Shown here piece by piece: positions 1-9,900 of a stretch of 64,000 bases of DNA (within the stretch, counting starts at the first letter, position 1; each line of letters begins with the position of its first letter). A program made the position numbers and the translations under genes. The notes beneath the pieces were generated by a model that worked only from the letters and a program-made list of their open reading frames with translations, was not told where the DNA came from and did no database searches. Source of the DNA: Tilletia caries (Eukaryota > Basidiomycota > Exobasidiomycetes > Tilletiales > Tilletiaceae); contig JALUTQ010000005.1 of assembly GCA_032718865.1 (NCBI GenBank), forward strand, positions 1,302,001 to 1,366,000, in the 5' to 3' direction.

Positions 1-2820
1 CGAGCAGGGAGATCTAGCAAGGACGGAGACAGGTATGTGCCGTCGGCGGGGCCCACAGACTCGATCGGAGTGGAAACTGACGCGTCCTCTCCCTCGTCGT
101 GCAAAGCAGGGAGCACAGGCGCATCCAACTCCTCGCGCGCGTTGACGAATGGGTCCGGAGAACGAGGGACGGCGTCGAGTTGCTCGACGCTGAACTCGTC
201 GCCGATGGTAGAATCAACGCCGAGGTCGAGACGGACACGATGCGGCGACAAGACCTCGCTAATCCGATATGGGCCGGCCTTTCGTGGATCGATCTTATTG
301 GTGAGTAGACCCGGAACTGGCCGATCACGGAGGCGGATATAGACTTGGTCATCAACCGCAAAGGGCGGAATGGGCTGACGACGTTTGTCATATCGACGCT
401 TCTGTTCCGCCCGAGCAGCTTGGATCGCAATCCGCGCATCCTGAAAGCGTTCGTCCGCGACAGCCAACCGGTCGGCAAACGAAGACACGCCGGCATGATC
501 GACGGAATCGAACACGGCATGGGCGGCGTCAGGGTGATGCACGAAGACTAGATCGAATGGGCGGAAACCTGTGACCGACGAGGGCGTCGCATTCATCGCC
601 AGTTCGACGGTGGGTAGCAGACGGCGATCCCAGTGAGTACGATCCTCCGCACCCATAGCCTGCAGGACCTGCTGAACTGTTTGGATTGCGCGTTCCACAG
701 CGTTGGCCTGCTGATGGTGCGGCGGAGAGGGTGTGAGCTCGGCTCGGAGCGACTTGGCCAGAGCCGACATCACGGCGCCGGTCATCCGGGCTTCGGAATC
801 CGACACCAACCGTCGAGGGCGCCAACCCCATCGGAGAACACGGTCACTGAAGATCGCCGCAATGCCTTCAGCCGTCACCGAGCTCGAACACGGCTGGAGC
901 AAGATCATGCGCGAAAAGACATCAAGAATGACCAGCACAGCATCGTTGCCCGCTCTGGAACGATTCAACCCGAAGAGCAAGTCGAGGCTGATGGTGTGGA
1001 ACGGAAACTGAGGATCATGGTCGACGTCCAGGCTGCCGACCTTCGGAAGGCGTTTCGTTCGCAGACAAACAGGGCAGTGTTTCACCCACGAACGAACAGC
1101 CACGGACAGCGAAGGGCGCCAGAAGTTCTTGGATACAGCAAGGTACGTCTTCAGAAATCCGAAGTGTCCTCGACGATCGTGCACTGACTTGAGTATTTCG
1201 GAAATTGCAGCCTCCGGAATCGCAAGACGATCATCGACGCGGCGCACCAAGAAACCATCCGACATGGTCCACTCATCGTCGGCGGAGCCATCCTCGACCT
1301 TCCGAATGATCGGAGCGAAATACCGATCGCTTCGCAACCAACTGCACCAACGCTCCTTAGCAATCTCGGGCGGAAGAAGGCCGACCGGCATAGCGTGGTG
1401 CACGGCAGACTGCAGAGTCTGTAAGCGCGGTGTAGCGGGCTCCTCGAACACTTGATGTAGGATGGCTGCGAAGGCGTCTTTGCTCGCATCAACATAAAGG
1501 ACGAAGGGACGATCAGGGTCGGGGTGAGCAAGGATCGGAGAAGTAGCGATAGCCTTCTTGATGGCATCGAAGCTGTCTTGCTGGGCAGCCTCCCACGATA
1601 AGACGACACGGTCGGCCGACACCGACGATCCCTCGGTATTCGTCAGCCGATAACGACCGTCGGATCTCGCGGAATACTTCCAGCCACGAGTCAACTGGGT
1701 CAACGGCGATGCGAGCTCTGCAAACCGTTTGACGAAGACACGATAGTACCCGAAAAGACCCAGTACGTGGTAGATTTCCCGGAGAGTTGTCGGCCGAGGC
1801 AGGTCGCTAACCGCCTTCGCTCTATCCTCCCAGACCGCGACTCCACCACCCGACACCTTGCGGCCCAGCAACACCAAGGAAGGCACGGCAAACGTACACT
1901 TGCTGGGGCTGAACTTCAGCCCAGCCCGAGTGGCATTCGCCAGTAGTGTCCCTAACGCCTGGACATGCTCGTCAACGGAGGTTGACGCCACGACGATGTC
2001 ATCGATGTAGACGACGGCGTGTGACCACCGAAGGGCCCCGAGGATCCTGTCCATCATGCGCTGGAAGACACTAGGTGCGTTCTTGAGACCGAATGGCACT
2101 GTCTTGTACTGAAACAGGCCACGGTGACATACAAACGCGGTCTTCCACCGATCAGCTTCCTTGACCCCCATTTGATGATAGCCTCGGATCGCATCCAGAG
2201 AGCTGAACACTCGTTTGCCGGTGAGTGTGTGGAAGATTGAATCAATCGTGGGCAGGGGATAACGATCTGACACCGTGGAGGTGTTCAATTGACGATAGTC
2301 CACACAGAATCGCCATTTATCCCGCTGTCTCACCATCAAGACAGGAAACGAGACCGGACTCGCCGATGGCTCGATGACGTCCCACTCGAGGAGTTAATCG
2401 ATGGCCGAATCCATTGCCCGACGCTTCTCCGGACTCGCCCGTCTTGGAGCCTCCGGTCGTAACGCGGCGTCGGGCAACAACTCGATGGGCATCTCCCCTA
2501 AAGCAGGATCGCGGATCCGCCCGGGTCGACCATCGAGGGCAAACGCTGCTGTATGCGCCCGCAACAGATCGACTACGGCAGTGGGCGGCGCACCAGTCTC
2601 GTCAACGCCCACACGGAAATGCTCGTCGACAAGGACAGTCTCGGCCTCGCGAGCAAGATCGGACGGGCCTGGATCGTCATCATCGAACGGATTGATGGGA
2701 TCCCCTACTGGCTCGACAACGGGTGGTGCTACCTCTTCGGAGGAGCGAAGTTCGGTGTCGAGAGTAAACGCCTCGCCCCCGGCACCGGCCAGATCACCAG
2801 GCGAGCCGCCACAGCATCAG
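1..2820 (-). pseudogene. gypsy pol: reverse transcriptase, truncated RNase H, integrase; one in-frame stop
   Basis: Reverse transcription and integration enzymes of element 1. Read on the minus strand in the -1 frame relative to the protease reading frame. The reverse transcriptase contains VDYRQLN (about 2300) and the catalytic YIDD (about 2010). RNase H starts normally with YVDASKDAFA (about 1490) but passes after only about 20 residues into the integrase linker, so most of the domain is missing. Integrase has the HHCC zinc motif ending KHCPVC (about 1060-1170), the catalytic Asp in ISLDLL, Asp in LVSDSEA and Glu in NAVERAI with 34 residues between the last two, and a C-terminal domain with DPRKAGPYRI. 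A TAA codon at about 2395-2397 lies where related proteins read Gln (DSAID-stop-LLEWDVI), consistent with a CAA-to-TAA change. Apart from that stop I read the frame as open from about 2820 to the window edge. Confidence 0.88.
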
Positions 2821-3622
2821 CGACAATGAAGCCGCGTGGCACGACGTGCGCGACATGGCCGAAATTCCCGAGGAGGATATGTCGACGAGGGCTATGAGTG
2901 AGTAGACCCGCAGGGCCGGCAAGCTGAACTGCCTCATCTTCGCTGACACTCATTCGAGGATGAACAGAATAGTCAACCCCCGGAGCGAGGCAGCCAGCGT
3001 AGACTGGGATCCAAGAATACCGCCCCGGCAGCAAGGTGACCTCCTCCGCGGAGTGAATCTCGGGACGGAGCGCATACGGGCCGGCCACACGCTCCACGAC
3101 CGGAAAGGAGTAGGGGCCGATAGACGCGGTGCCGGAGGCGGACATCAGCGTGACGGCATGGGTCGTGATGAAATCGAGTCCGAGACAGAGTCCGGGCGAG
3201 AACAAGGGCAGCACATGGAAGTCTTGCGTGAACTCCATGTGGACCAAGTTGCCGAGCTCGTCGTGGGACTCGATAAAGGTCACGATCGTGGTCCAACCCA
3301 AGGTGCGTATGTTGCCCAGACCGTGTACCATCATGCCGTCTCCCTTTGGTTGACCCCCGAGCTTCGACAGCAGGTCGGAATCAATCACGGAAAGGGAAGC
3401 GCCGGTGTCAAGCAGAGAACAAACGGACGGGGTGGTGGTGTCATTCAGTCGGACTTGCAAGGTGAGTGGTACATGATTTTTATAACCCAGGCCCGTGCCT
3501 GTAGCCATGGAGGAGGGGAGTTGGACTACCGGTCCCTCGCGGCGAGTCTCGTGGGCGAGAGGCTTCGCCTGCTTGTCGAAGGGTGTCTTCTTCATGTGGA
3601 AGAAGTGGGGGCGACGCAGCAT
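2729..3622 (-). CDS. gypsy retropepsin-like aspartic protease region
   Basis: A 297-residue reading frame with the retropepsin active-site motif LLDTGASLSVID at about residue 70, followed by a long beta-rich domain with GLDFI. In the family this protease cleaves the Gag-Pol polyprotein. The frame ends at 2729, while pol is open in the -1 frame from about 2820, so the two overlap by about 90 bases; pol is probably reached by -1 ribosomal frameshifting, although I see no classical slippery heptamer. The start is uncertain; the frame begins about 90 bases after the gag stop. A close relative of this domain lies at 5936-6911 in element 2. Confidence 0.8.
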   Translation of the reverse strand: MLRRPHFFHMKKTPFDKQAKPLAHETRREGPVVQLPSSMATGTGLGYKNHVPLTLQVRLNDTTTPSVCSLLDTGASLSVIDSDLLSKLGGQPKGDGMMVHGLGNIRTLGWTTIVTFIESHDELGNLVHMEFTQDFHVLPLFSPGLCLGLDFITTHAVTLMSASGTASIGPYSFPVVERVAGPYALRPEIHSAEEVTLLPGRYSWIPVYAGCLAPGVDYSVHPRMSVSEDEAVQLAGPAGLLTHSPRRHILLGNFGHVAHVVPRGFIVADAVAARLVIWPVPGARRLLSTPNFAPPKR

Positions 3623-3714
3623 ATGCAGACTGGGAGAAGAAGAGTCGAGCGCTGACTGGTTCTCTCCGTCGACTGTATGCAGGGTCGCCGAATGAACACC
3701 GTTTGGGCTCGACT

Positions 3715-5439
3715 CTAGTTTTCCGTCATCGCGGACGTCCCGAAATCCTCCTCCACGGGGTCTTCTTCGGGGTACTCTTCGACAGGCTCGGCGACCCGGA
3801 CTTGGGCGGTGATGTGGGGGTGTTCAAAGTTGAAGTGGTCACCCCCACAGATGCCACAAGGACGGTTCAAGGTCATCACCCTGCCGTTGTCGGGGCGCCG
3901 ATACATCCGCTTGCCCCCGTTGGTGGCCGGGACGACACAGCGCGGGTCGTACGTCTCCGGGGTCACTGGGACATAGGGTGTGCCCGGCGACTGGCTTGAC
4001 GACCCTGTTGCCGCCGAAGGAGTCCCACCACCCGAACCGGAAGGTGCCGATCGAGGACCCTGTGCCGGCTTGGTCGGCAAAGTGGCAGCTGGAGGGGCAG
4101 GCCGGGGTGGAAGAGAGGTACGTGCTTGCGATGCAGCGTAGAGCTCTTTCCAGTCCGGCGCCCGAGCACTGATTTCTTGCCGAATATCCTTCAGAGTCGG
4201 GTTCCGACGAGGAATCCGCAGCATGACACGGAAAGTAGCGGGGAGTCCGTCGAGGATGTCGACCGCAAGGTTGGCCTCGCTTTGATCGTTCCCGTAAGCC
4301 GCCCGAAGGAGACGCAGCTTGGTGAAGTAGTAAGCTGACGCCCCTTCCGTGACAGGGTTCCACTGGCGAGAGCGAGCCTGGCGACGCTGTTCGAACTCGT
4401 TGATGGGGAAGGACTCCCTCATTACGTCGAACCAAATCGGCAAGGTCGTCATCGTCGCGGCTTCTTCGTCATGGAGACCGATGAGCCAAGAGGAGGCGTC
4501 GTCCACTATGACGAGTGGCAAAGCACGGACGACAGCCATGTGCCAGGCCGGGTCGGGATTCGACCGAGCGACGGAGTTAACCTTCTTGATGAAGGCCTCC
4601 AGCTCTTCGGCCTGGCCGTTGAAGTTGCCGAGGTACTCGGGCCGGCAGTGAGGTACCCGACCCGAGCTGTCTACCGTCGACAACGTCAAGGAAGGGGTGT
4701 CGGCAACTACCTTCGTCGCCGGCAAAGCACGAGCACGATCCGCGAGCGGAGTCGAGGATCGAGGAGGAGGGTCCAAGGTAGACGACTTCGTGAGTGAAGT
4801 CGGTTGCGACACCGAGGGCCCGGAAGCTGACGACGGCTTCCCTTGCAGCATACCGATCAACACCGTCGGGTTGATGCCGAATCGGCGGAGCATGAACCGA
4901 AAACTGTCCTTCTCGCCCTGCGGCATGCAGGCGAAGGCCTCGATCGGATCTGGGTCCTCCATCATCTCGAGATGGGGCGGGATCCCAGTGACGTGAGGGG
5001 GGGTCTGGACGGCGGTGGCGTTCCGGGTCTTGACCTCCTCAGGGACAACGCGTGTCTTGCCCTTGGACGCGGCGGATGGGGAGGGAGGATCCACCGGAGG
5101 AAGAGGGGTAGGAGGCGGAGGTTGTTGAGGGTCTTGGGCCGAAGGAGGTGAGTGCTCCCCTTGTTCGACCGAGTCGAGACGCGACTTGATGACCTTGAGC
5201 TGATCGAGGACCATGTACATTAAAGCAGTACGAGGGTCCTCGTCAGGGCCGTCCTCCGGCTGTGGCGGACCGATGGCGGTGGCAACCGACTGGGCTTGGT
5301 CGGGATTGGCGACGGGGCGTTCGTCGATGGACGGGGCAGCGCTCAACGAGCTGCTGGCGTCTTGGGCGGAAGACGACTCGGGTTGTGCGGACCCGTGAGA
5401 CAACTCGGGCGGAGCTGCTGTGTGTCTGTGCGAAGACAT
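3715..5439 (-). CDS. gypsy gag polyprotein (element 1)
   Basis: Structural Gag of element 1, about 574 residues from the ATG at 5439. The frame is open further upstream to 5616, but those extra residues lie across the primer-binding site and the LTR, so the internal ATG (MSSHRHTAAP) is the better start. The N-terminal third is Pro/Ser-rich; the middle has the alpha-helical retrotransposon-gag region (WFDVMRESFP, QWNPVTEGASAYYFTKL). Near the C-terminus is a variant zinc knuckle, CGICGGDHFNFEH (Cys-x2-Cys-x3-His-x4-His), also present in the Gag of element 2. The tail is acidic and the stop is at 3715, just before the protease frame. Confidence 0.85.
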   Translation of the reverse strand: MSSHRHTAAPPELSHGSAQPESSSAQDASSSLSAAPSIDERPVANPDQAQSVATAIGPPQPEDGPDEDPRTALMYMVLDQLKVIKSRLDSVEQGEHSPPSAQDPQQPPPPTPLPPVDPPSPSAASKGKTRVVPEEVKTRNATAVQTPPHVTGIPPHLEMMEDPDPIEAFACMPQGEKDSFRFMLRRFGINPTVLIGMLQGKPSSASGPSVSQPTSLTKSSTLDPPPRSSTPLADRARALPATKVVADTPSLTLSTVDSSGRVPHCRPEYLGNFNGQAEELEAFIKKVNSVARSNPDPAWHMAVVRALPLVIVDDASSWLIGLHDEEAATMTTLPIWFDVMRESFPINEFEQRRQARSRQWNPVTEGASAYYFTKLRLLRAAYGNDQSEANLAVDILDGLPATFRVMLRIPRRNPTLKDIRQEISARAPDWKELYAASQARTSLPPRPAPPAATLPTKPAQGPRSAPSGSGGGTPSAATGSSSQSPGTPYVPVTPETYDPRCVVPATNGGKRMYRRPDNGRVMTLNRPCGICGGDHFNFEHPHITAQVRVAEPVEEYPEEDPVEEDFGTSAMTEN

Positions 5440-5501
5440 CTGGCGAGTATAACCTGGTGGGATCGTGCGTGACACCGTCGGTCGGAGAGTCAGCAATGCC
5501 A

Positions 5502-5513
5502 CTCTTATCACCA
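5502..5513 (-). other. Primer-binding site of gypsy element 1
   Basis: TGGTGATAAGAG directly follows the LTR end on the minus strand; TGG matches a tRNA 3' CCA end. The same site (TGGTGATGAGAG) follows the LTRs at 8622 and 33559. I cannot assign the tRNA. Confidence 0.65.
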
Positions 5514-5935
5514 TGTATCGGTAGCGTGCCGATAGGGTACTGACCTGCGGGGAAAGTACGAGTAAGAGGACAACGTCCAATAACCTTGAGACAACGTCTA
5601 AGGGGAACAAAGGCAACGCCAGAGTGTAGAGAAGAGAGTGCAGATGAATGTGGAATTTGAATGGATAACTAAGTACAGGGAGCTGTTATATACTAGAGAG
5701 CAGCTTGTTAGGACCGGGAGAGAGTATAGGGAGTTGTCGCGAAGGTGAGCGAGGGAAAGATGAGGAAGAAGGAGCGCACCGTTGCGCAACGATCTGAAGG
5801 CAAAAGTGGGAAGAGGAAGTGGAGCTGATCGGAGTGGCACGGAGTGGAGCGGAACGGAATCGGAACGGAACGGAGGGAAGTGAAGCCAAGAGAGAATTGA
5901 GAGAAAGAAGAGAGCACTGACCACCGTACAGCACA
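5514..5935 (-). repeat. 5' LTR of gypsy element 1
   Basis: On the minus strand it starts TGTGCTGTACGG at 5935 and ends GATACA at 5514, giving the usual TG...CA ends and about 422 bp. The upstream boundary is fixed by interruption of the element 2 protease frame, the downstream one by the primer-binding site at 5502-5513. The 5 bp outside (GCTCG, 5936-5940) should be the target duplication, but its partner is beyond the window. Confidence 0.75.
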
Positions 5936-6911
5936 GCTCGACGACATCGAAGGTGTAACGGCGCACGCGGGCCTTGCTAGTGGCTGCGTCGATGGACACT
6001 CCGAGGCCCTCGATGAAGTCCAGGCCGAGACAGAACCCAGGCGCGAAGCTGGGGAGGACATGGAAGTCCAAGGTGCATTCAAGATTGACATCGGTTCCAT
6101 GGTCTGTCTTGGCGGGGACGAAGAACGCCAAGGTCGCCCAGCCGAGGGTCTCAACGTCACCCAAGCCATGGACGCGCATAGGAGCCCCCGAGGGCGAGCC
6201 ACCGAGACGTGCGAGCAAGCCGGCATCGATGGAGGATAGGGACGCGCCCGTGTCAAGGAGTGAGGAGACTGGGGCGCTATGCGTGTCGTTGAGACGGACG
6301 AGCGTCGTCATAGGGGCGTGACGACAATGGGCTCGCCCAGTGCCGATGTCAGCCGATGCAGGCATACGCACCACCACGCCAGTGCGGCGAGTGGGCTGAG
6401 CCAAGAGGCGACCGGCAGCGTCTGTGTTGATGATGCGCGAAGTCCAAAATTGAGGACGGTCGGCAAAGTGAAGCTGTGGAGTAGCTTCCGACGCTGCGCG
6501 AGGAGGGGGAGGGGGGAAAGATGCTTGGTTAGCAGCTGTAGCTGACAAAGCATCAGGGGAGGGTAATACTCCCCTAGAGGAAAGGCCATGGGGTCTCAGG
6601 TCGAGGGGTAGTCCAAATCCCTCGCCATCTCCACGCATGGCAGGTGTGACTTCGCTGTACCCCCGCACAGAGGCCCCTTCCCGGACTAATGGGGGCGCAG
6701 CCCTCTCTGTGCGGCTCTTGCATCCATCACCAGCGTGGTGAAGGGGGCTGCGGTGAGTCTCAGAATGCGCGAGCTCACCAGGATGACTGATGTCATCAAT
6801 TACTTTACTCACCGAAAGAGAGGCGCTTCTCTCTCTTCTCTCTGCAGCATACAACCTCCCCCCTTCGGAGATGTCACGGGTCTCGTCAGGTGGGTGAGGA
6901 GGAACTGGCAA
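5936..6911 (-). pseudogene. gypsy protease region (element 2), broken by insertion of element 1
   Basis: The reading frame contains SLLDTGASLSSIDAGLLAR, the retropepsin active site, and the same downstream pattern as the element 1 protease (HGLGDVETLGW, FCLGLDFI). It is cut after YTFDVVE, exactly where the element 1 domain continues with VVERVAG. Residues encoded below 5935 in the same open frame are read through the inserted LTR and are not protease. No clear ATG marks the start; the N-terminal 150 residues are low complexity and the domain may be made by frameshifting from gag. Confidence 0.8.
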
Positions 6912-6961
6912 GGGAGGAAGCTCAACAGATGGGTGAGCTAGTTTTACGTCATTTCGGACGC

Positions 6962-8522
6962 TTAGAAACCCAGCGGGTTGCTGACGTCGGTGTCATCATC
7001 AGCAGTGGCCACAGGGTAGCCTTCAACCTCTTCCGCATTCATCACCCGCAGCTGCGCCGACGAGGTGGAATGATCGTGGGCGAAGTCGAAGTGGTCTCCG
7101 CCACAACGACGGCAAGAACGGTCGCACCAGATGGTGGTGTCCGAGCCCGGAATGCGGTAGAAGGGGACGTTCTCCTTCGAGGTGCCGGGACGAAGACCTC
7201 GCCCAAGACGAGCGGGATCGAAGTCCTCGGACAACTTCTTGTCGCGGCGGACGGGTGCCGGAGCGCGAGAAGGAGAAGGAGCCGAGTTCGCGGGTGAGTT
7301 GCGAAGTTCGGATCGTGCGGGACGAGCAGGAGGCTGACTCGCCACCGTTGCCACCGTAGCAGAGTACGCGGTGGAGGTTGGGGCCGAGGAGGACGACTTG
7401 TGGAGCGGAATGTGGTACACCTCTCGCCACGTCGGCTCCCACTCAGCCAGAGCGGACTGTAGGAGTTCCAGCGTCGGCTGCTCGGAGGGCATGCGGATGT
7501 ATGCACGCATCGTCGCCTCCAAGCCGTCGACAATCTCCTGGGCCAAGATGGACTCGTTGTCACGCTCGGCGAAGGCGTGGCGCCAGAGTTGAACCTTGTC
7601 GAAGAAGTAAGTCATCGCTGACTCCACTAATGGTTGCCATCGCCGGTCTCGGGCAAGCTGACGCTGTTCTGCTTTGTTCGCAGGGAAAGCACGTCGCATT
7701 GCCTCGATATACTTGGCCACGGTGTTCCAAGAGCGCTTCTGCTCAGTCGACACACCAGCATGCCAAGTGCGAGCATCGCCGGTCAGTGCTTGCGGGATCG
7801 CCACGACAACGGCGGAGTCCCACATCGGGTGAGTGTTGGACCGAGCGATATCGGCGACGTCGCTGAGAAACTTCTCAAGCTTTTTAGGGTCGCCGGTAAA
7901 CGTTCCAAGGCGCTCCGGCTTACATTCAAGAATGCGGGTGCCGTATGGAACGGGGTCGACGGCGGAGGCAAGTGCTTGCACACCGTCGGGGGTGGATGAA
8001 TGCGCTGCGGCAGCAGGGCCAAACAGCTGAGTGAGTGAGTGCCCGTATCTACCGAGCATGCAAGCGAGGTTGTTCCGATCCGCCGCGGACAGGTGATTCC
8101 ACAGGCTTGTGTGTGGTGCAGAGCTAGCGGTCGGGCCCGCGATGGCCGGAGCCGACGAGGACGAGGCAGAAGTGGCGTGGGGCTCGTCCCGAGCTTTCAG
8201 GCCGGCAGAGGGCGGGGGAGTGGTGGTGGTCGACGACGCGGCGGGATCAGCGGAGAGGACGCCGCCGGACTCGAGAACATCGACGCGGGTGGCCAAGCCG
8301 TCGAGCTGATGCTGGGTTTTGGCGGAACCTGCGATAAGGAGGCTGAGCTGAGCCGAAATCGACTCGAGCGACGGAGGAGGAGTACTCTCTCCGGGGTCGG
8401 ACTGGGACGCGTCGCCGGACGCAGGAGGCACGTCAGCGGACTCGACGGGCTCGGTTTTTCCTGGTGGAGCCGCGAGTGGCGGCAGCGGTACCAGAAGCGG
8501 GTGGACTGGGCTTGGGAGCCAT
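6962..8522 (-). CDS. gypsy gag polyprotein (element 2)
   Basis: Gag of element 2, with the same arrangement as element 1: a Pro/Ser/Thr-rich N-terminus, a helical capsid-like region (MRRAFPANKAEQRQLARDR, YFFDKVQLWR) and the knuckle CRRCGGDHFDFAHDH near the C-terminus. The most natural start is the ATG at 8522, just after the 5' untranslated leader, but that ATG is in a different frame from the Gag body; the Gag frame itself is open back through the leader and LTR to 8962. A one-base shift near the N-terminus is therefore likely, and this copy may be inactive. Confidence 0.75.
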
Positions 8523-8621
8523 GTTGAGGTTGTGTAAGGTGGTGAGGGCTGGGAGGGGCTTTGGGTGGGATCTGTCGCTTGCCGTCGTTCAGTTTGCTGA
8601 CTCAATCCACTCTCATCACCA

Positions 8622-8916
8622 TGTACTAACGTACTATAGCAAGGAGTTGTGTGAATTGATGGAGAGAGGAAAGGGAAAGATACAATCGAGAAGGGAAGTG
8701 TTGCTCTAGAGAGGTGTTGGTCTCGAGTGATGATCATGGCGTGATCACGAGAGTTGAGCCGAGGAAGCAGAGAAGGGAAGAGAACGGGAAGCGGAGGGAA
8801 CGGAGCGGAACGGGACGGAACGGAGCAGAGCGGAACGAAGGGAAAAGGAAGAGAAAGGAAAGGAATCGAGAAGAGAGAAGTGGAGGCAGAGTAACGGCCG
8901 ATAGCCATATAGCACA
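8622..8916 (-). repeat. 5' LTR of gypsy element 2
   Basis: On the minus strand it begins TGTGCTATATGG at 8916 and ends AGTACA at 8622, followed by the primer-binding site TGGTGATGAGAG (8610-8621). About 295 bp. A purine-rich stretch (GGAACGGAGC-type) in the plus strand at 8760-8880 resembles one in the element 1 LTR at 5825-5880. Confidence 0.75.
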
Positions 8917-9340
8917 GCCTTCGTCGCCGGTTCCTACCGTGCGATGCCCCTCGCGTAACCACCAGCCCTATCCCATCTGTACCCTGTTGTGAATTGTGAT
9001 CTCCACCATCCGACCGCCGCCCTTGTGAACACTGTCTGAGCTAGAGTGTGACGGTCGCGGCGACGGCATGAAGCCAGAGTACCGGACCGGTGCCCCGTGT
9101 TGAGCGCGGCGACGGCGCAAGGCCAGAGTACCGGCTGTGGAGGAGAGAGCACGGCGACGGCGCGAAGGCCAGAGTACCGGCTATGGGAAGCGAGCACGGC
9201 GACGGCGCATGGCCAGAGTACCGGCTGTGGGCAAGCGCGGCGACGGCACAAGGCCAGAGTACCGGCTGCGGGCTGACGCACGGCGACGGCGCGAAGCCAG
9301 AGTACCGACGGAAAGGGGGTAAGGGTAAGGGGATGAACTC
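8917..9340. repeat. Non-coding stretch with a GC-rich minisatellite
   Basis: No gene is seen. From about 9050 to 9310 a unit of roughly 33-37 bp repeats about seven times; each copy contains GGCGACGGC, then GGCCAGAGTACCGGCTG or close variants. On the minus strand the DIRS-like reverse-transcriptase frame runs into this block at 9340 through the sequence AAAGTGAGTTC, a good 5' splice site, so the minisatellite may lie inside an intron of that element. 8917-9050 holds nothing I can recognise. Confidence 0.7.
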
Positions 9341-9900
9341 ACTTTGACTTCCTCGAGGAGAAACCATTCGCACTCCCATTGCTCATCCTTCACCTCCTTG
9401 TTGATGGAGTCCGGAATGCCGCTGAATCCTGGGCCCACCGAGGTGTGTGGTGACCACGTCGCATTGAAGCAAACGCGATTTTTCTCCGGCTTGGTGGTGG
9501 TCGCCGGGGTGTGAACGATCGTCAGCGGAATTGAGACAAACGAGCCCACCGTCGCCTCAATGTCCGCTCGTGTGAAAGGACCATGCGCCCATCCTTCTTC
9601 GAGGGCCTTGTCCTTCCAGTGTCGAACAATATCGACCTGCTCGTCCTTGAAGTGGTTCGGCGCCAGGAAAGTGCGCGATGGCATGGTGATTGACCCCACC
9701 GAGAATCCGCCCCTAACACCGTCAACCACATGTCGTAATCGATCCTGATGAGAGCTGGGTATGATCCTCAGCGCATCCTCGAACGCGTCGGGGATCAAGG
9801 GCGAGCATCGAGCCGTGGTGAAAGCCTGAATGACCGACTGGTGTTCACTTGCGGCTGGGGCAGGTGACAGCGGCGTGACAGTCAACTCCGCACCTGGAGC
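9341..9900 (-). pseudogene. DIRS-like reverse transcriptase, N-terminal fragment
   Basis: Minus-strand frame that overlaps the end of the DIRS-like gag in another register. It contains SITMPSRTFLAPNHF and then KNRVCFNATW and IPDSINKEV, which match the start of the DIRS-type reverse-transcriptase fingers (charged residue, hydrophobic beta strand, Ser-Ile/Val-Asn). It ends at 9340 at a potential splice donor; the catalytic YxDD part is not in the window. Assignment to DIRS rests on this segment and on the accompanying zinc-rich Gag. Confidence 0.6.

Larger units (their letters stand above)
1..5935 (-). mobile_element. Ty3/gypsy LTR retrotransposon 1 (3' part beyond the window)
   Basis: On the minus strand the order is 5' LTR (5514-5935), primer-binding site, gag, protease, reverse transcriptase, partial RNase H, integrase, which is the Ty3/gypsy order. 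The element is cut by the left window edge, so its 3' LTR is not seen. Its 5' LTR begins TGTGCT at the exact point where the protease gene of a second gypsy element stops matching, so element 1 is inserted in element 2. Element 1 is probably not autonomous because pol carries a stop codon and lacks most of RNase H. Confidence 0.9.
5936..8916 (-). mobile_element. Ty3/gypsy LTR retrotransposon 2 (split by element 1)
   Basis: Minus-strand order is 5' LTR (8622-8916), primer-binding site (8610-8621), gag, protease. The protease frame stops matching at 5935, where the LTR of element 1 begins, so pol of element 2 lies beyond the left edge on the far side of element 1. LTR start (TGTGCT), primer-binding site, Gag knuckle and protease sequence show it is the same lineage as element 1 but clearly diverged. 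Confidence 0.85.

Noticed and set aside
2729..2820. Programmed -1 frameshift signal between protease and pol
   Set aside because: The frames overlap as expected, but I find no X-XXY-YYZ heptamer, so no specific site is annotated.
5440..5616. Hydrophobic N-terminal extension of gag element 1, resembling a signal peptide
   Set aside because: It is translated from the LTR and primer-binding site; the ATG at 5439 is the plausible start.
5598..5935. C-terminal part of the element 2 protease frame, rich in Ser/Leu/Phe
   Set aside because: This part is the inserted LTR of element 1 read by chance in an open frame.
8523..8962. N-terminal extension of gag element 2
   Set aside because: It covers the leader, primer-binding site and LTR; open only by chance.
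9045..9310. Regular repeat array that could be mistaken for a CRISPR
   Set aside because: The copies abut without unique spacers, the units vary in length, and the host is a eukaryote; it is a minisatellite.
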